A DNA stretch of 64,000 bases from Pedobacter sp. HDW13 (GCF_011303555.1 NZ_CP049868.1:2294001-2358000), one strand, 5' to 3'; numbered from the stretch's first letter, positions 9,099-19,159 are shown. A program made the numbers and translations. Notes: generated by a model from the sequence alone, not told the origin.

Positions 9099-11594
9099 TT
9101 AATTATCAATTCGGTCTAATTTATAACCCTTGTTTTTTAAATAGCCAATGAGTTCGGGTAAACGGCTGTAAAATTTGTCCGTTCTTCGGGCATCAGTGCC
9201 AATGTGTAACAACAAAATAAATCCGTTTAAACCATTTGGCTTTGTCTCGTCAAAAGTGGTTATTGATTGATATATTTCGGTACTGGTTTTATAATTTTTT
9301 CCCATTTGCGGGTAGGTGTAGTCGGCGTTCGAGCGCGTTCCGGGCGTAAAATTAACCAGTTGCAAACCCTGCTCATTTGTCCAATTGGAAATGACTTGGT
9401 TATACCACTCGTATGGAGGTAAAAAATACGTTGCTGCTTGTTTGGTGATGCCAAAAGCCTCCATAGCAGTATAATTGGCTTTTAGATCGTTTACAAAAGT
9501 GGCTTGTGTAACCAGCAAACTATCACGTTTGCCCCAATCGCAGTATAACAGGTGTTTATCTGAATGCGGCCCCAAATAATGACCATCTTTTTTGAGCCCT
9601 TTAATTAAAGCGCTGAAATTTTTGTTCCTGTAAAAATTTCCGGTTAAAAAGAATGATGCTTTTACCCCTTCCTGTGCCAGTACTGTCCTGATTTTTTCTC
9701 CGCCATCCACAAATTCATCACCGGTAAAAACCAAATGGATTTTCTTTTGCGTAGAATCGCCACGGATAATAGCACCCAGGCTTTTGGTTTTATGATCTGT
9801 TAAGGTTGCCTGGGCTTCTTTAGAGGCGAGTAGATAAACCAACGATGCCGTGCCGTCCATTGTTGGTTCGTTCGTGCTGTAATCGCCATAATCATCATGG
9901 TAAACTGCCAAATCACTTTGAAAATCAGCGTATTCATCTGCTTCGTTTAATTTAATGCCAATTAGCCCCTTGTATATGTTGGTGTAAACAGGACCGTCAA
10001 CTAATCCACCGTCAATCGGATATTTTTTCAAATGGGTAAAGGCCGAATGTGGATCGGTTGGCGTATCACCCCATTGCGGCAGGCCGTAAACCATGCTGGT
10101 GCCCCAGGGATTGCAGCCAAAAATCCAGTCGAAGTTGGCTTGTGCCAGTTCGGCAAAGGTATCATCGCCACTTAATGCCTCATACCAGTTACATTGCATC
10201 GTAAAAGCAAGCGTTAAGTTGTTGCTGCACCAGATAAAAGGAATGCCACGGGAGAACGCATTGTTTTTTGCGCGTTTCCATACCGCCTCTATGCCTGTTT
10301 TATAGTAGGCTGTGGTTGTATGCTCGCCCTGTTTAGCCACTTCGTAATGACCCAAATTGATAAAAGGATAGTACTGGTAATGTGCTGCAGTATCTTTCTG
10401 CAGCCAGGGTGTAACGGTTTCTCGGTGAGCATATTTTAAGGCAAGTGTAACCTTTTTCTTGTCGGGTTTTTCTTTACCAAAGTTAAATGAAGCTTCGGCG
10501 AGCTCCATATCATCAACCCAATTGTCTTCGGCATATATGTAAGGCGATTTTACCGAAACGGTTTGAGTTACACCTGGTTTAAGCAAAGCATAGCGATAGG
10601 CACTTTGGGCTTTTTTAGCTAGTGTTTGGGCATATTGCTGATCTACATTTTTAAACAATAGAGCGCCTAGGTTAAAAGCACTGGTAAATTTAGCTGCTGT
10701 AGAACTGGTACCGGTGGTGTTGTTCATCAGTTTACCGCGCTGTTGTGGCTCGCCGGTTATAAAATATAGCGGACGTTCAAAACCTTTGCCATACTGATTA
10801 TCTTCTTTAGGAATACGCATGCTGATATGATCGCGGTCATCGGCCAGCTGATTAAACATGATGTTCTGCTTCGGATGCATTTTTAGGAGCCAGTCCAGTC
10901 CCCATTTGGCTTCATCTAAAACATCGGCCTTCCCATTTTTTCCACCCAACCCATTAGCCTGTTGGGTATCACCAAAAACCTGAGGGAAATCACGGTAAGC
11001 CATTAAGAGGTGGTAAGTTGCATTTGCTGACGTGGTAGCATATTGCAGATAGTCGCTGGCATCGTGCCAGCCGCCCGAGGCATCGAAATGGATACTGTCT
11101 TTAATTCCTGCCTTGTTGCCGTAAAGCACAAAACCATCATGTGTGTGGCAGCTATCCTTTAAATACGGATTAAAGCCACTGCGTTGCTGCCGCATATAGC
11201 GTAAACAGAAATCAGCAGTACCTTTGTAAACATTATTATTAATTAACAGCAGTGGCGAAGTAGCTCCACCTGCACGAATATAAAATCTACCATTTCTTTT
11301 AAAATCGCTAAAGTTTAACCGGGCAGTTTGTTTGAAAGGCCCGTAGTTGCCAAAACTTTTAATGTTGGTAGAGGAATATACAACAGCTTTGGTTTCTTTT
11401 TCTAAGATTTCGAAACGATTGGGTATGTGATCTGTTTTACTTACCCATACAGCTACTTTAATGCTTTCGGTTGTGTAGCCAAGCAAATTTATCCTGATCC
11501 AACTTTCTTCATTCTGATGCTTATTCGCATTAAAAGCATATAAAATAAGGCAGGCACTTAATGTCATTATAGTAGCGAGGAGTTTATTTTTCAT
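9099..11594 (-). CDS. Bifunctional GH9 glycoside hydrolase fused to NodB/CE4 polysaccharide deacetylase
   Basis: An 831-residue exported protein with three parts. Residues 1-21 are a signal peptide or membrane anchor. About 30-115 is the immunoglobulin-like CelD_N domain (WIRINLLGYTTESIKVAVWV). About 120-590 is a family 9 catalytic (alpha/alpha)6 domain, with D178/D181 in GGWHDASDY, GKADVLDEAKWGLDWLLKM, FGCNPWGTSMVYG, and acid E576 in STNEPTMDGTA. About 618-831 is a NodB deacetylase domain with metal-ligand H677/H681 (HSDKH), PPYEW near 727 and H797 in LLLHIGTD. Its first motif reads FTGDEF instead of the canonical TFDD. The combination suggests deacetylation and hydrolysis of an N-acetylated glucan such as chitin or chitosan oligomers; this is inference. 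It appears to be a single-gene unit. Confidence 0.9.
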   Translation of the reverse strand: MKNKLLATIMTLSACLILYAFNANKHQNEESWIRINLLGYTTESIKVAVWVSKTDHIPNRFEILEKETKAVVYSSTNIKSFGNYGPFKQTARLNFSDFKRNGRFYIRAGGATSPLLLINNNVYKGTADFCLRYMRQQRSGFNPYLKDSCHTHDGFVLYGNKAGIKDSIHFDASGGWHDASDYLQYATTSANATYHLLMAYRDFPQVFGDTQQANGLGGKNGKADVLDEAKWGLDWLLKMHPKQNIMFNQLADDRDHISMRIPKEDNQYGKGFERPLYFITGEPQQRGKLMNNTTGTSSTAAKFTSAFNLGALLFKNVDQQYAQTLAKKAQSAYRYALLKPGVTQTVSVKSPYIYAEDNWVDDMELAEASFNFGKEKPDKKKVTLALKYAHRETVTPWLQKDTAAHYQYYPFINLGHYEVAKQGEHTTTAYYKTGIEAVWKRAKNNAFSRGIPFIWCSNNLTLAFTMQCNWYEALSGDDTFAELAQANFDWIFGCNPWGTSMVYGLPQWGDTPTDPHSAFTHLKKYPIDGGLVDGPVYTNIYKGLIGIKLNEADEYADFQSDLAVYHDDYGDYSTNEPTMDGTASLVYLLASKEAQATLTDHKTKSLGAIIRGDSTQKKIHLVFTGDEFVDGGEKIRTVLAQEGVKASFFLTGNFYRNKNFSALIKGLKKDGHYLGPHSDKHLLYCDWGKRDSLLVTQATFVNDLKANYTAMEAFGITKQAATYFLPPYEWYNQVISNWTNEQGLQLVNFTPGTRSNADYTYPQMGKNYKTSTEIYQSITTFDETKPNGLNGFILLLHIGTDARRTDKFYSRLPELIGYLKNKGYKLDRIDN

Positions 11595-11663
11595 ACTTTA
11601 AGGAGGATTATTACATTTAAAATTAGGGTTTTATCAAGATAATGTAAAAGAAGTGCCTAAACA

Positions 11664-11696
11664 TTTGGAAATTAATCAATCGTTTGATTAATTTTG
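11664..11696 (+). promoter_or_regulatory. Promoter of the TetR-efflux operon
   Basis: TTTG at 11664-11667 and TAATTTTG at 11689-11696 match the Bacteroidota -33/-7 consensus with a 21-base spacer. The start codon of the TetR gene is 17 bases downstream of the -7 box. Confidence 0.65.
11669..11694. promoter_or_regulatory. TetR operator, 11-bp inverted repeat over the promoter
   Basis: Perfect arms AAATTAATCAA (11669-11679) and TTGATTAATTT (11684-11694) are separated by TCGT. The palindrome fills the spacer and overlaps the -7 box, exactly where a repressor would block polymerase. The adjacent TetR gene is the obvious ligand-sensing repressor. Confidence 0.75.
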
Positions 11697-11712
11697 TGTC
11701 GTCAAAAAGAAA

Positions 11713-12342
11713 ATGAAAACAGAAAAAGTAGATAAAAGACAAGCCATTTTGGAAGCAGCGGAAAAGCTGTTTTGCGAAACCGGATATGAAGGAACTTCTA
11801 CCCGCCAGATTGCAAAAGAATCTGGAGCAAATATGGCCATGATAAATTATTATTTCGGTTCGAAAGAGGGCGTTTTTGTAGAGATCATGAACGAGCGCAT
11901 TGCTGGTTTTGCATCTCAGTTAAAAATCATCAACGAGGATAAGATATCAGCAATTGAAAAACTTCATAAAGTTATTGAAGGTTATGTAAACCGGATCCTG
12001 AACAATACTGCATTCCATAAAATGATGCACAGAGAGCTTTCTTTAACGCAAAGACCCGAAATGTACGATAAGATTAAAGATGCCATGAGTCAGAACATGC
12101 AGCTAATTGATCGCATTATTACCGATGGGATTGAGGATGGTTCTTTTAATAAGGATGTTGATGTGCGGATGATCATTGCAACCATTATGGGAACGATTTC
12201 CAATGTTGTAATCGCACCTAATAAAATTCTATCCTGCTCTAACTTCGATTTAAATAATCCGAAAGATAAAAAAATGATTAAAGAGCGGGCCATAACCCAC
12301 TTGCAAGACCTTACAACAGTTTATTTAACAACGAAAAGATGA
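11713..12342 (+). CDS. TetR-family transcriptional repressor of the efflux operon
   Basis: A 209-residue regulator with an N-terminal TetR helix-turn-helix (about 8-55: RQAILEAAEKLFCETGYEGT, TRQIAKESGANMAMINYYFG, SKEGVF) and an all-helical ligand-binding region of the CecR/TetR_C type. Its stop overlaps the ATG of the TolC-like gene (ATGA), so the whole set is one translationally coupled operon: repressor, outer membrane channel, adaptor and inner membrane pump. A perfect 11-bp palindrome on the promoter implies autorepression that is relieved by the pump's substrate. The inducer is unknown. Confidence 0.92.
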   Translation: MKTEKVDKRQAILEAAEKLFCETGYEGTSTRQIAKESGANMAMINYYFGSKEGVFVEIMNERIAGFASQLKIINEDKISAIEKLHKVIEGYVNRILNNTAFHKMMHRELSLTQRPEMYDKIKDAMSQNMQLIDRIITDGIEDGSFNKDVDVRMIIATIMGTISNVVIAPNKILSCSNFDLNNPKDKKMIKERAITHLQDLTTVYLTTKR

Positions 12343-13658
12343 TACCCAAACCAATAAAATTAATGCTTGTGGCATCATTAGTTCCTGCCGCTTTATTTGC
12401 ACAAGGCAGCAAGGAATTAAATATCAATCAGGCAATAGAACTTGGCATAGCCAATAGTAAAAATTTAAAACTCTCGCAGAACAAAATTGATGAGGCGGTT
12501 GCACAACTGGCTGTGGTAAAAGATAATGTTTTACCTACAGCTAATGCCAGCTTTATGTACAATCACGCCGAAATCCCAACCACTACTTTTACCTTACCGG
12601 GCAGCGAATCTTCGTTTCACCTCCCTAAAAGGGCCGATGCCTTTGTAGGAACTGCAGCCGTACAGGAACTGGTTTATGGTGGTGGTAAATTAAAATACGC
12701 CAAAGAATCGACCAAACTCCTAGCCGATGTAGCCCGTTTAGATGCCGATAAAAGCAAAGAGGAAATTACCTACGCCGTAATTAATACTTACTATGCTTTG
12801 TATAAAGTTTTGCAGAGCAGAAAAGTAGTCGATCAGAATTTAGAAGCTATTGCAGCCCAGATTAAGCAGGCACAACGTTTCTTCGAGCAAGGCATTGTAA
12901 CCAAAAATGATGTATTGCGTTTTCAGTTGCAGCAGGCCAATGTTACGCTTACGCAAATGGATATCGAAAGCAACCGCAAGGTAATTAATTACAACTTAGA
13001 TATTCTTTTGGGTTTACCGGAAGATACGGAAGTTAAGATTACCGATCCGAGTGCTGGTTTAAAAGCAGCAGGTTCGCTTAACGAGTATATCGGTTTAGCC
13101 ATGGCCAACCGCCAGGAGTTAAAACAACTCGATGTACAAAACAAAGTTGCCGGTTTTAATATCAAAACCATTAGGGCCAATACTTTACCTACCGTAGGTG
13201 TAGGCGCAAACCTTTACTATATTAACCCTAGTGGTAATTTTATTCCACCAACAAACCAGTATTTAATGCCAATTACTTTAGGTGCTACCGTTTCGTGGAA
13301 CATTGGTAACCTATGGACGAACAAAAACAAAGTAAGTGAGGCTAAAATCCAGCAAAATGCCATTAGCATTCAGAAAGATATTTTATCAGATCAGGTAAAA
13401 ACCGATATCAATAAAAATTTCCAAAGCTATCAGGTTGCTGTAAATAAAATTCAGGTCTTAGAAACCTCAATTTCACAGGCAACAGAAAACGACAAATTAC
13501 TGGCCTCGAAGTATAAAAACAATGTCGCATCAGTTACCGATCGTATCGATGCTGAAACCTTATTATATCAGGCAAAAATAAACTTGGAGATAGCAAAAGC
13601 GGACGCAGGTTTGGCTTACTATACCTTATTAAAATCAACAGGAAAAATAACGCAATAA
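12339..13658 (+). CDS. TolC-family outer membrane efflux channel
   Basis: A 439-residue protein with a signal peptide (about 1-21, ending ALFAQ) and the two repeated OEP domains of TolC proteins. Each repeat shows the long amphipathic helices (LNINQAIELGIANSKNLKLS and IGLAMANRQELKQLDVQNKV) and a beta segment such as LPTVGVGANLYYINP. It provides the trimeric channel through the outer membrane for the adaptor and MFS pump encoded next. Start overlaps the TetR stop by 4 bases; the adaptor begins 8 bases after its stop. Confidence 0.93.
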   Translation: MIPKPIKLMLVASLVPAALFAQGSKELNINQAIELGIANSKNLKLSQNKIDEAVAQLAVVKDNVLPTANASFMYNHAEIPTTTFTLPGSESSFHLPKRADAFVGTAAVQELVYGGGKLKYAKESTKLLADVARLDADKSKEEITYAVINTYYALYKVLQSRKVVDQNLEAIAAQIKQAQRFFEQGIVTKNDVLRFQLQQANVTLTQMDIESNRKVINYNLDILLGLPEDTEVKITDPSAGLKAAGSLNEYIGLAMANRQELKQLDVQNKVAGFNIKTIRANTLPTVGVGANLYYINPSGNFIPPTNQYLMPITLGATVSWNIGNLWTNKNKVSEAKIQQNAISIQKDILSDQVKTDINKNFQSYQVAVNKIQVLETSISQATENDKLLASKYKNNVASVTDRIDAETLLYQAKINLEIAKADAGLAYYTLLKSTGKITQ

Positions 13659-13666
13659 ATACAGCA

Positions 13667-14746
13667 ATGACAACTGAAAAGAAAAAAAAGAGCTTAGTAG
13701 TACCTATAATTTTAGGCGTTTTACTAGTAATAGGTATAATTTTCGGTATTACCGAATGGAATTATTATAGCAAGCACGTAGATACCGACGATGCACAGAT
13801 TGATGGCGACATCAGTCCGGTTGTTGCCCGTGTTGGTGGTTATGTTAAGGACATTAATTTCGAAGAAAATACACACGTAACCGAAGGTCAGGTTTTGGTT
13901 AAACTTGATGATAACGATTATAAAGTTAAATTGGAACAAGCGCAATCGGGCCAGAAAGGCGCAAGTGCAGGTGTTGGTGTAGCACAATCTCAAATTGTCG
14001 CTACACAAGCCAATACAAGCACTGCTAAAGCAAATGTAGAAACAGCTAAAGCAAATGTTCAGGCGGCAATTGTTAAATTAAATTTAGCTCAGAAAGATTT
14101 TGCACGTTACGCAAACCTGGTAAAAGATGGTTCGATCACTCAACAGGCTTTCGATCAGTCAAAAGCATCTAAGGAAGCAGCTGAAGCTGCAAAACAAGCG
14201 GCACAAGCAGCATATCAAGGCGCACAAGACCAATACAACGCAGCGGTTAAACAAGTTGGCACAACACAATCGCAATTAGCTGTAAGCAGCAATGTTATCA
14301 GTCAGCGCCAAAGCGATATCGATTTTGCTACCTTACAACTTTCATATACCGATATCAAAGCACCGGCTTCGGGTATTGTTTCTAAAAAGAATGTACAAAA
14401 AGGACAGTTGGTACAAGCTGGTCAGTCGTTATTCTCGGTAGTAAACGACGGAAGCATTTACGTTACCGCCAATTTTAAAGAAACCCAGTTAGAGAAAATC
14501 AAATCGGGCTCGAAAGTAGAAATAGAGGTTGATGCTTATCCTGACGAAAAAATTGAAGGTGAAGTTTACAATTTCTCTCCAATTACAGGTGCTAAAGGCT
14601 CTTTATTGCCTCCTGACAATGCTACTGGTAACTTCGTTAAAGTTGTACAACGTGTTCCGGTAAAAATCAAAATCCATCCATCAAAAGAATTACTGGCTAA
14701 ACTACGTCCGGGTATGAGCGTTAAAGCTTCAGTTTCTGTTAATTAA
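13667..14746 (+). CDS. HlyD/EmrA-family membrane fusion protein
   Basis: A 359-residue periplasmic adaptor. One N-terminal transmembrane helix (about 10-28, VVPIILGVLLVIGIIFGI) is followed by a barrel-sandwich half (DTDDAQIDGDISPVVARVGG), a long alanine/glutamine-rich coiled coil (about 75-215, for example AAEAAKQAAQAAYQGAQDQY), the second lipoyl half (YTDIKAPASGIVSKKNVQKG) and a beta-barrel domain. DTDDAQIDG is typical of the EmrA branch that pairs with 14-helix MFS pumps. It bridges the TolC-like channel and the pump encoded 8 bases later. Confidence 0.93.
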   Translation: MTTEKKKKSLVVPIILGVLLVIGIIFGITEWNYYSKHVDTDDAQIDGDISPVVARVGGYVKDINFEENTHVTEGQVLVKLDDNDYKVKLEQAQSGQKGASAGVGVAQSQIVATQANTSTAKANVETAKANVQAAIVKLNLAQKDFARYANLVKDGSITQQAFDQSKASKEAAEAAKQAAQAAYQGAQDQYNAAVKQVGTTQSQLAVSSNVISQRQSDIDFATLQLSYTDIKAPASGIVSKKNVQKGQLVQAGQSLFSVVNDGSIYVTANFKETQLEKIKSGSKVEIEVDAYPDEKIEGEVYNFSPITGAKGSLLPPDNATGNFVKVVQRVPVKIKIHPSKELLAKLRPGMSVKASVSVN

Positions 14747-14754
14747 TATTTAAA

Positions 14755-16302
14755 ATGGCCGAAGTAGGTTTAAAAAAGTGGATTATTACCTTTACGGTGA
14801 TCACAGCTTCGTTATTGGAGCTGATTGATACGACCATCGTAAACGTAGCTATTCCACAAATACAGGGAAACCTGGGCGCCACCCTGGAGGATGTGGCCTG
14901 GCTTTCCACTGGCTATGCGGTAGCAAACGTTATCGTATTGCCAATGTCGGGCTGGTTGGGTAACCGGTTTGGCAGGAAAAATTATTTTCTAACCTCCATT
15001 ATTGTTTTTACACTGGTTTCGTTTCTCTGCGGAAACGCAACATCACTAAATGAACTTATTTTATTCAGGATTATACAAGGTTTGGCCGGTGGTGGTTTAA
15101 TATCAACTGCACAAGCCATCTTAATCGAAACCTGGCCACGTGAAGATGTGGGTATTGCAACCGCCCTTTTTGGTTTGGGAGCAGTAGTTGGACCAACTGT
15201 TGGGCCAACCATTGGTGGTTATATTCTGGATATCAGTTCGTGGCCGTGGATTTTTTATGTAAACATTCCCGTCGGGATACTGGCTGCCTACTGTACCTAT
15301 ACCTTTGTACGCGCCACCCCTAAAGAAGGGCAGGGTCAACCTGTCGATTGGTGGGGTATTGCTTTATTGGCTATTGCAGTAGGTAGTTTACAAACCGTTT
15401 TAGAAAAAGGAGAGAGCGAAGACTGGTTTGCCACACCATATATTACGGCTTTGGCAGCAGCATCGGTATTTGGTTTGTTGCTTTTTATCTGGCGCGAAAT
15501 GAGTACAGACCACCCCATTGTGAACTTTAAAATTATGCGTCACCGTAGTTTTGCGGTGGGTATGTTTACCTCATTCATTCTGGGCTTTGGATTATACGGA
15601 TCGGTGTTTATTTTTCCGGTATTCTGTCAGAATCTGTTAGGTTTCTCGGCTTTACAAACAGGCGAATTGCTGTTTCCGGGTGGTTTATGTACCATAGTAA
15701 TGATGCCATTTATAGGTATTATGCTTAAAAAAGGCATACCAGCCCAGTTTATGGCTACTTTTGGTATGTTGGCTTTCTTTATTTTCTGTTGGATGTTGAG
15801 TAAATCGACATTGCAATCGGGTACAGGCGATTTCTTCCTGCCATTGGTAATCCGTGGTGTAGGTATGGCACTTTTATTCGTACCGTTGACTACATTGGCT
15901 ATTCAGGATTTAAAAGGCCCTGAAATTGGTCAGGGATCAGGTTTAAATAACATGATGCGCCAGTTAGGTGGTTCGTTTGGTATCGCCGCTTTGACTACGT
16001 TGATCCACATTCGCTCAGGTTTTCACAGAAGTAATTTGTTAACCAATCTGAACGATTATAACCCTGCATTTGTAGAGCGTTTTAATGGTTTAATCAGAGG
16101 GTTTATGGCAAAAGGACAAAGTTTGTTCGATGCTAAAATTATGGCTGCAAAAGCGATGGAAGGAATCGTTACCAGACAAACAATGTTACTTACTTATGAT
16201 GATGCATATTGGGTTGCCGGATTAATTATGTTGTTCTCAATTCCTTTACTTTATCTTCAAAAGTTTAAGAAAAATGCAAATATTCCGACGGATGTGCACT
16301 AA
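14755..16302 (+). CDS. DHA2 (EmrB/QacA) family MFS drug exporter
   Basis: A 515-residue, about 14-helix proton antiporter. Motifs of the DHA2 family are clear: LELIDTTIVNVAIPQIQGNL in helix 1 (with motif D1 acidic D), GWLGNRFGRKNYF as motif A between helices 2 and 3, and GLGAVVGPTVGPTIGG as motif C in helix 5. The C-terminal cytoplasmic tail is short. It is the inner-membrane engine of the tripartite efflux system. Substrates are likely hydrophobic drugs or detergents, inferred from the family. A strong terminator 39 bases downstream closes the operon. Confidence 0.93.
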   Translation: MAEVGLKKWIITFTVITASLLELIDTTIVNVAIPQIQGNLGATLEDVAWLSTGYAVANVIVLPMSGWLGNRFGRKNYFLTSIIVFTLVSFLCGNATSLNELILFRIIQGLAGGGLISTAQAILIETWPREDVGIATALFGLGAVVGPTVGPTIGGYILDISSWPWIFYVNIPVGILAAYCTYTFVRATPKEGQGQPVDWWGIALLAIAVGSLQTVLEKGESEDWFATPYITALAAASVFGLLLFIWREMSTDHPIVNFKIMRHRSFAVGMFTSFILGFGLYGSVFIFPVFCQNLLGFSALQTGELLFPGGLCTIVMMPFIGIMLKKGIPAQFMATFGMLAFFIFCWMLSKSTLQSGTGDFFLPLVIRGVGMALLFVPLTTLAIQDLKGPEIGQGSGLNNMMRQLGGSFGIAALTTLIHIRSGFHRSNLLTNLNDYNPAFVERFNGLIRGFMAKGQSLFDAKIMAAKAMEGIVTRQTMLLTYDDAYWVAGLIMLFSIPLLYLQKFKKNANIPTDVH

Positions 16303-16340
16303 AATTCGCAAAGAAATAGCCTAAATATTGGCAAAAAACA

Positions 16341-16376
16341 AAAACAGCCGGTGTATTTTATTACATCGGCTGTTTT
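16341..16376 (+). terminator. Terminator of the TetR-efflux operon
   Basis: AAAACAGCCGGTGTA pairs with TACATCGGCTGTTTT across TTTTAT, T-rich at the 3' end. Confidence 0.8.
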
Positions 16377-16564
16377 AACCCAAAAAATTAACAATCAATG
16401 CAATGCCCTTAAACATTGCAAATGTTCTTACTCAACCACATGGTGGCCAAATAAGATTCTAAAATTAAAATTTATTCTACAATTTTCCAAATTGTAAGCC
16501 TTAGAATTTTAATACCTTACGCATTTTTTGTAGTATTACGGGATACAAAACTATTGCATAAGCT

Positions 16565-19150
16565 ATGCCTAAACTTCGTTTAACTACGCAACGAGAATCT
16601 ATTTTTAATAATGAGGTAATCTCAAAATTCGAACTCTTTAACAGTTTATTTCTCACCTTGCCTTTTTACAAAATTAAAGATACCGGAACCTTGCTTCCGC
16701 TGTTTTTTAAGAGCTGTGAAGAAGGCATTGCAAACGGAGAAAAACCTGCACAGATTATTGAAGAGTTTTTTGCCAAATACACCAGCTATACCGACCGAAA
16801 GGATATCGTTGATTTGCTTTTCAGGTTCATTCAATACATCGAGCGTCAGGTAGTACTTTTTGATGCCGTAGAAGACGCTTCTTTTACCAAACTAAATACT
16901 ACTGATGAGCAGAGTACTCTTGCATTTATTTTAAAGAAGAATGCTGATAACAAGCCTGTATTGGCTAAAATAGAGAAACTGATAGACGAACTTTCGCTAC
17001 GTTTGGTTTTAACCGCACACCCGACACAATTTTATCCGGGCACCGTACTGGCTATTATTACCGATTTAACACAAGCCATCCGCGATAACGACCTTACCTC
17101 AATGAACTCGCTATTGCAGCAGTTGGGTAAAACGCCGTTTTTCAATAAAAAATCGCCTACACCTGTTGATGAGGCATTAAACCTGGCCTGGTTCTTAGAA
17201 AACACCTTTTATTTCGCTGCGGCGAACATTCAGGAAGAAATAGACCAGAACCTGGATGAATATAACCTCGAAACCAAAAAGATTTTAGAACTCGGTTTCT
17301 GGCCGGGAGGAGATAGGGACGGAAACCCGAATATCCATGCCGATACCACTTTAGAGGTTTCGAAGATGCTTCGTCAGATTTTGTTCCGCTGCTATTACCG
17401 CGATTTCAGGGTAATTAAACGCCGCATTACTTTCAGAGGCGTTGAAGAGAACATTGTTAAACTGCACGATGTATTGTATAAAAATGCTTTCGATCAAACT
17501 TGCGAGCTTCAGGATATTTCAAGTGAACTGAAAGAGAACCTGAATAAAATTAAGGACACGCTTTTAGAAGAGCATGATGGACTGTTTGTTGATCTGGTTA
17601 ATGATCTGATCCGCAAAGTCGATTTGTATGGTAATTATTTTGCTTCGTTAGATATTCGTCAGGATAGCCGCGTATTGCGCAATGTACATGCATACTGCCG
17701 CGCAAATAAGCCGATTTCATCATTATATCCTGCCGATTACGATAAACTTTCGGAAACAGAGAAACTGGATCTGATTTCGTTTAAAGAAGCAACCATTGCT
17801 TATGCAAGTGAGCCTGATGCTTTAACCAAAGATACGATTGAGGTAATTAAAGAAATTAAAGGCATTCAACAACGCAACGGCGAAAAGGCTTGTCACCGCT
17901 TTATCATCAGTAACTGCCAGCAGGCGAGCGACATTCTTCAGTTGATAGAACTTTTCCTTTGGAATGGCTGGAGCAAAGATTCCTTAACAATCGATTTTGT
18001 GCCACTTTTCGAAACGGTAAACGATTTAAAAGGTGCTGCGGCAATTATGGATACTTTGTACAGCAACCCGTTCTACAAAGCACACCTGGCTAAGCGCGGC
18101 TATAAACAGCACATTATGCTGGGGTATTCCGATAGTACTAAAGATGGGGGGTATTTAATGGCCAATTGGTCTATTTTTAACGGAAAAACATCATTATCGG
18201 CCGTTTCGGCAAAACACAATATCCAATTGGCCTTTTTTGATGGTCGTGGCGGTCCGCCGGCACGTGGCGGAGGTAAAACACACCGTTTCTATGCTTCAAT
18301 GGGTAAAGAAATTGCCAACAAAAACATGCAGTTAACCGTGCAGGGCCAAACCATCAGTTCGCAATACGGATCGGTAGAAAGCGCTGAGTTTAATATCGAG
18401 CAATTAATCAATGCAGGCTTAACCTCTGGCTTAAAAGAAAAACACAATGTTCTTCTCGATCCGGAAAACAAGGCCTTACTTGATGAAATGGCTGAGGATG
18501 CTTATACCACATTTGTCGATTTGCGTGAACACAAGCTGTTTGTGAGTTACCTGGAGAAACTTTCACCATTAAAACTATTATCGCAGGCCAATATCAGCAG
18601 TCGTCCGGTAAAAAGAAATGGTGGTGGTGAAATGAAACTGGAAGATTTAAGGGCAATCAGTTTTGTTACTGCCTGGAGTATGTTAAAGCAAAACGTTCCG
18701 GGTTTTTACGGAATGGGAACCGCACTTAAAAATCAGGAAAAAGCTGGTAACTGGGATAAAGTAGTTAAGGTTTATGAAGAGTCTGATTATTTGAAAACAA
18801 TTGTAGATAACTGTATGATGAGCATGAGTAAATCAGACTTCACCATTACAGCGCATATGGCTGCAGATAAAGAGTTCGGTGCTTTTTGGACTCAATTACA
18901 CAACGAATTTGAATTAGCGAAGGAGATGCTTTTAAAACTATCAGGACAGGCAACTTTGATGGCTAATTATCCTATCGATAAAAAATCAATCGCTACGCGC
19001 GAGAAAATTATTTTGCCTTTGGTATTGATTCAGCATTTTGCTTTAGAGAAATTGCAGCATGACCAAAATGAGAAAGATCAGCAGGCTTTAGAAAAGCTGG
19101 CGGTTAGAACTGTATTTGGTATTGTAAATGCCGGAAGGAATTTGGCTTAA
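16565..19150 (+). CDS. ppc: Phosphoenolpyruvate carboxylase
   Basis: At 861 residues this is a complete bacterial-type PEP carboxylase, which makes oxaloacetate from PEP and bicarbonate to refill the TCA cycle. Diagnostic blocks are intact: LVLTAHPTQ with the catalytic histidine, GFWPGGDRDGNPN, MLGYSDSTKDGGYLMANW, and FFDGRGGPPARGGG, the PEP-binding loop. The last residues are NAGRNLA; many family members end in a RNTG motif, so the C-terminus is slightly divergent, as in other short Bacteroidota forms. It is a single-gene unit followed by two inverted repeats, one a clear terminator. Confidence 0.97.
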   Translation: MPKLRLTTQRESIFNNEVISKFELFNSLFLTLPFYKIKDTGTLLPLFFKSCEEGIANGEKPAQIIEEFFAKYTSYTDRKDIVDLLFRFIQYIERQVVLFDAVEDASFTKLNTTDEQSTLAFILKKNADNKPVLAKIEKLIDELSLRLVLTAHPTQFYPGTVLAIITDLTQAIRDNDLTSMNSLLQQLGKTPFFNKKSPTPVDEALNLAWFLENTFYFAAANIQEEIDQNLDEYNLETKKILELGFWPGGDRDGNPNIHADTTLEVSKMLRQILFRCYYRDFRVIKRRITFRGVEENIVKLHDVLYKNAFDQTCELQDISSELKENLNKIKDTLLEEHDGLFVDLVNDLIRKVDLYGNYFASLDIRQDSRVLRNVHAYCRANKPISSLYPADYDKLSETEKLDLISFKEATIAYASEPDALTKDTIEVIKEIKGIQQRNGEKACHRFIISNCQQASDILQLIELFLWNGWSKDSLTIDFVPLFETVNDLKGAAAIMDTLYSNPFYKAHLAKRGYKQHIMLGYSDSTKDGGYLMANWSIFNGKTSLSAVSAKHNIQLAFFDGRGGPPARGGGKTHRFYASMGKEIANKNMQLTVQGQTISSQYGSVESAEFNIEQLINAGLTSGLKEKHNVLLDPENKALLDEMAEDAYTTFVDLREHKLFVSYLEKLSPLKLLSQANISSRPVKRNGGGEMKLEDLRAISFVTAWSMLKQNVPGFYGMGTALKNQEKAGNWDKVVKVYEESDYLKTIVDNCMMSMSKSDFTITAHMAADKEFGAFWTQLHNEFELAKEMLLKLSGQATLMANYPIDKKSIATREKIILPLVLIQHFALEKLQHDQNEKDQQALEKLAVRTVFGIVNAGRNLA

Positions 19151-19159
19151 AACTATTCC

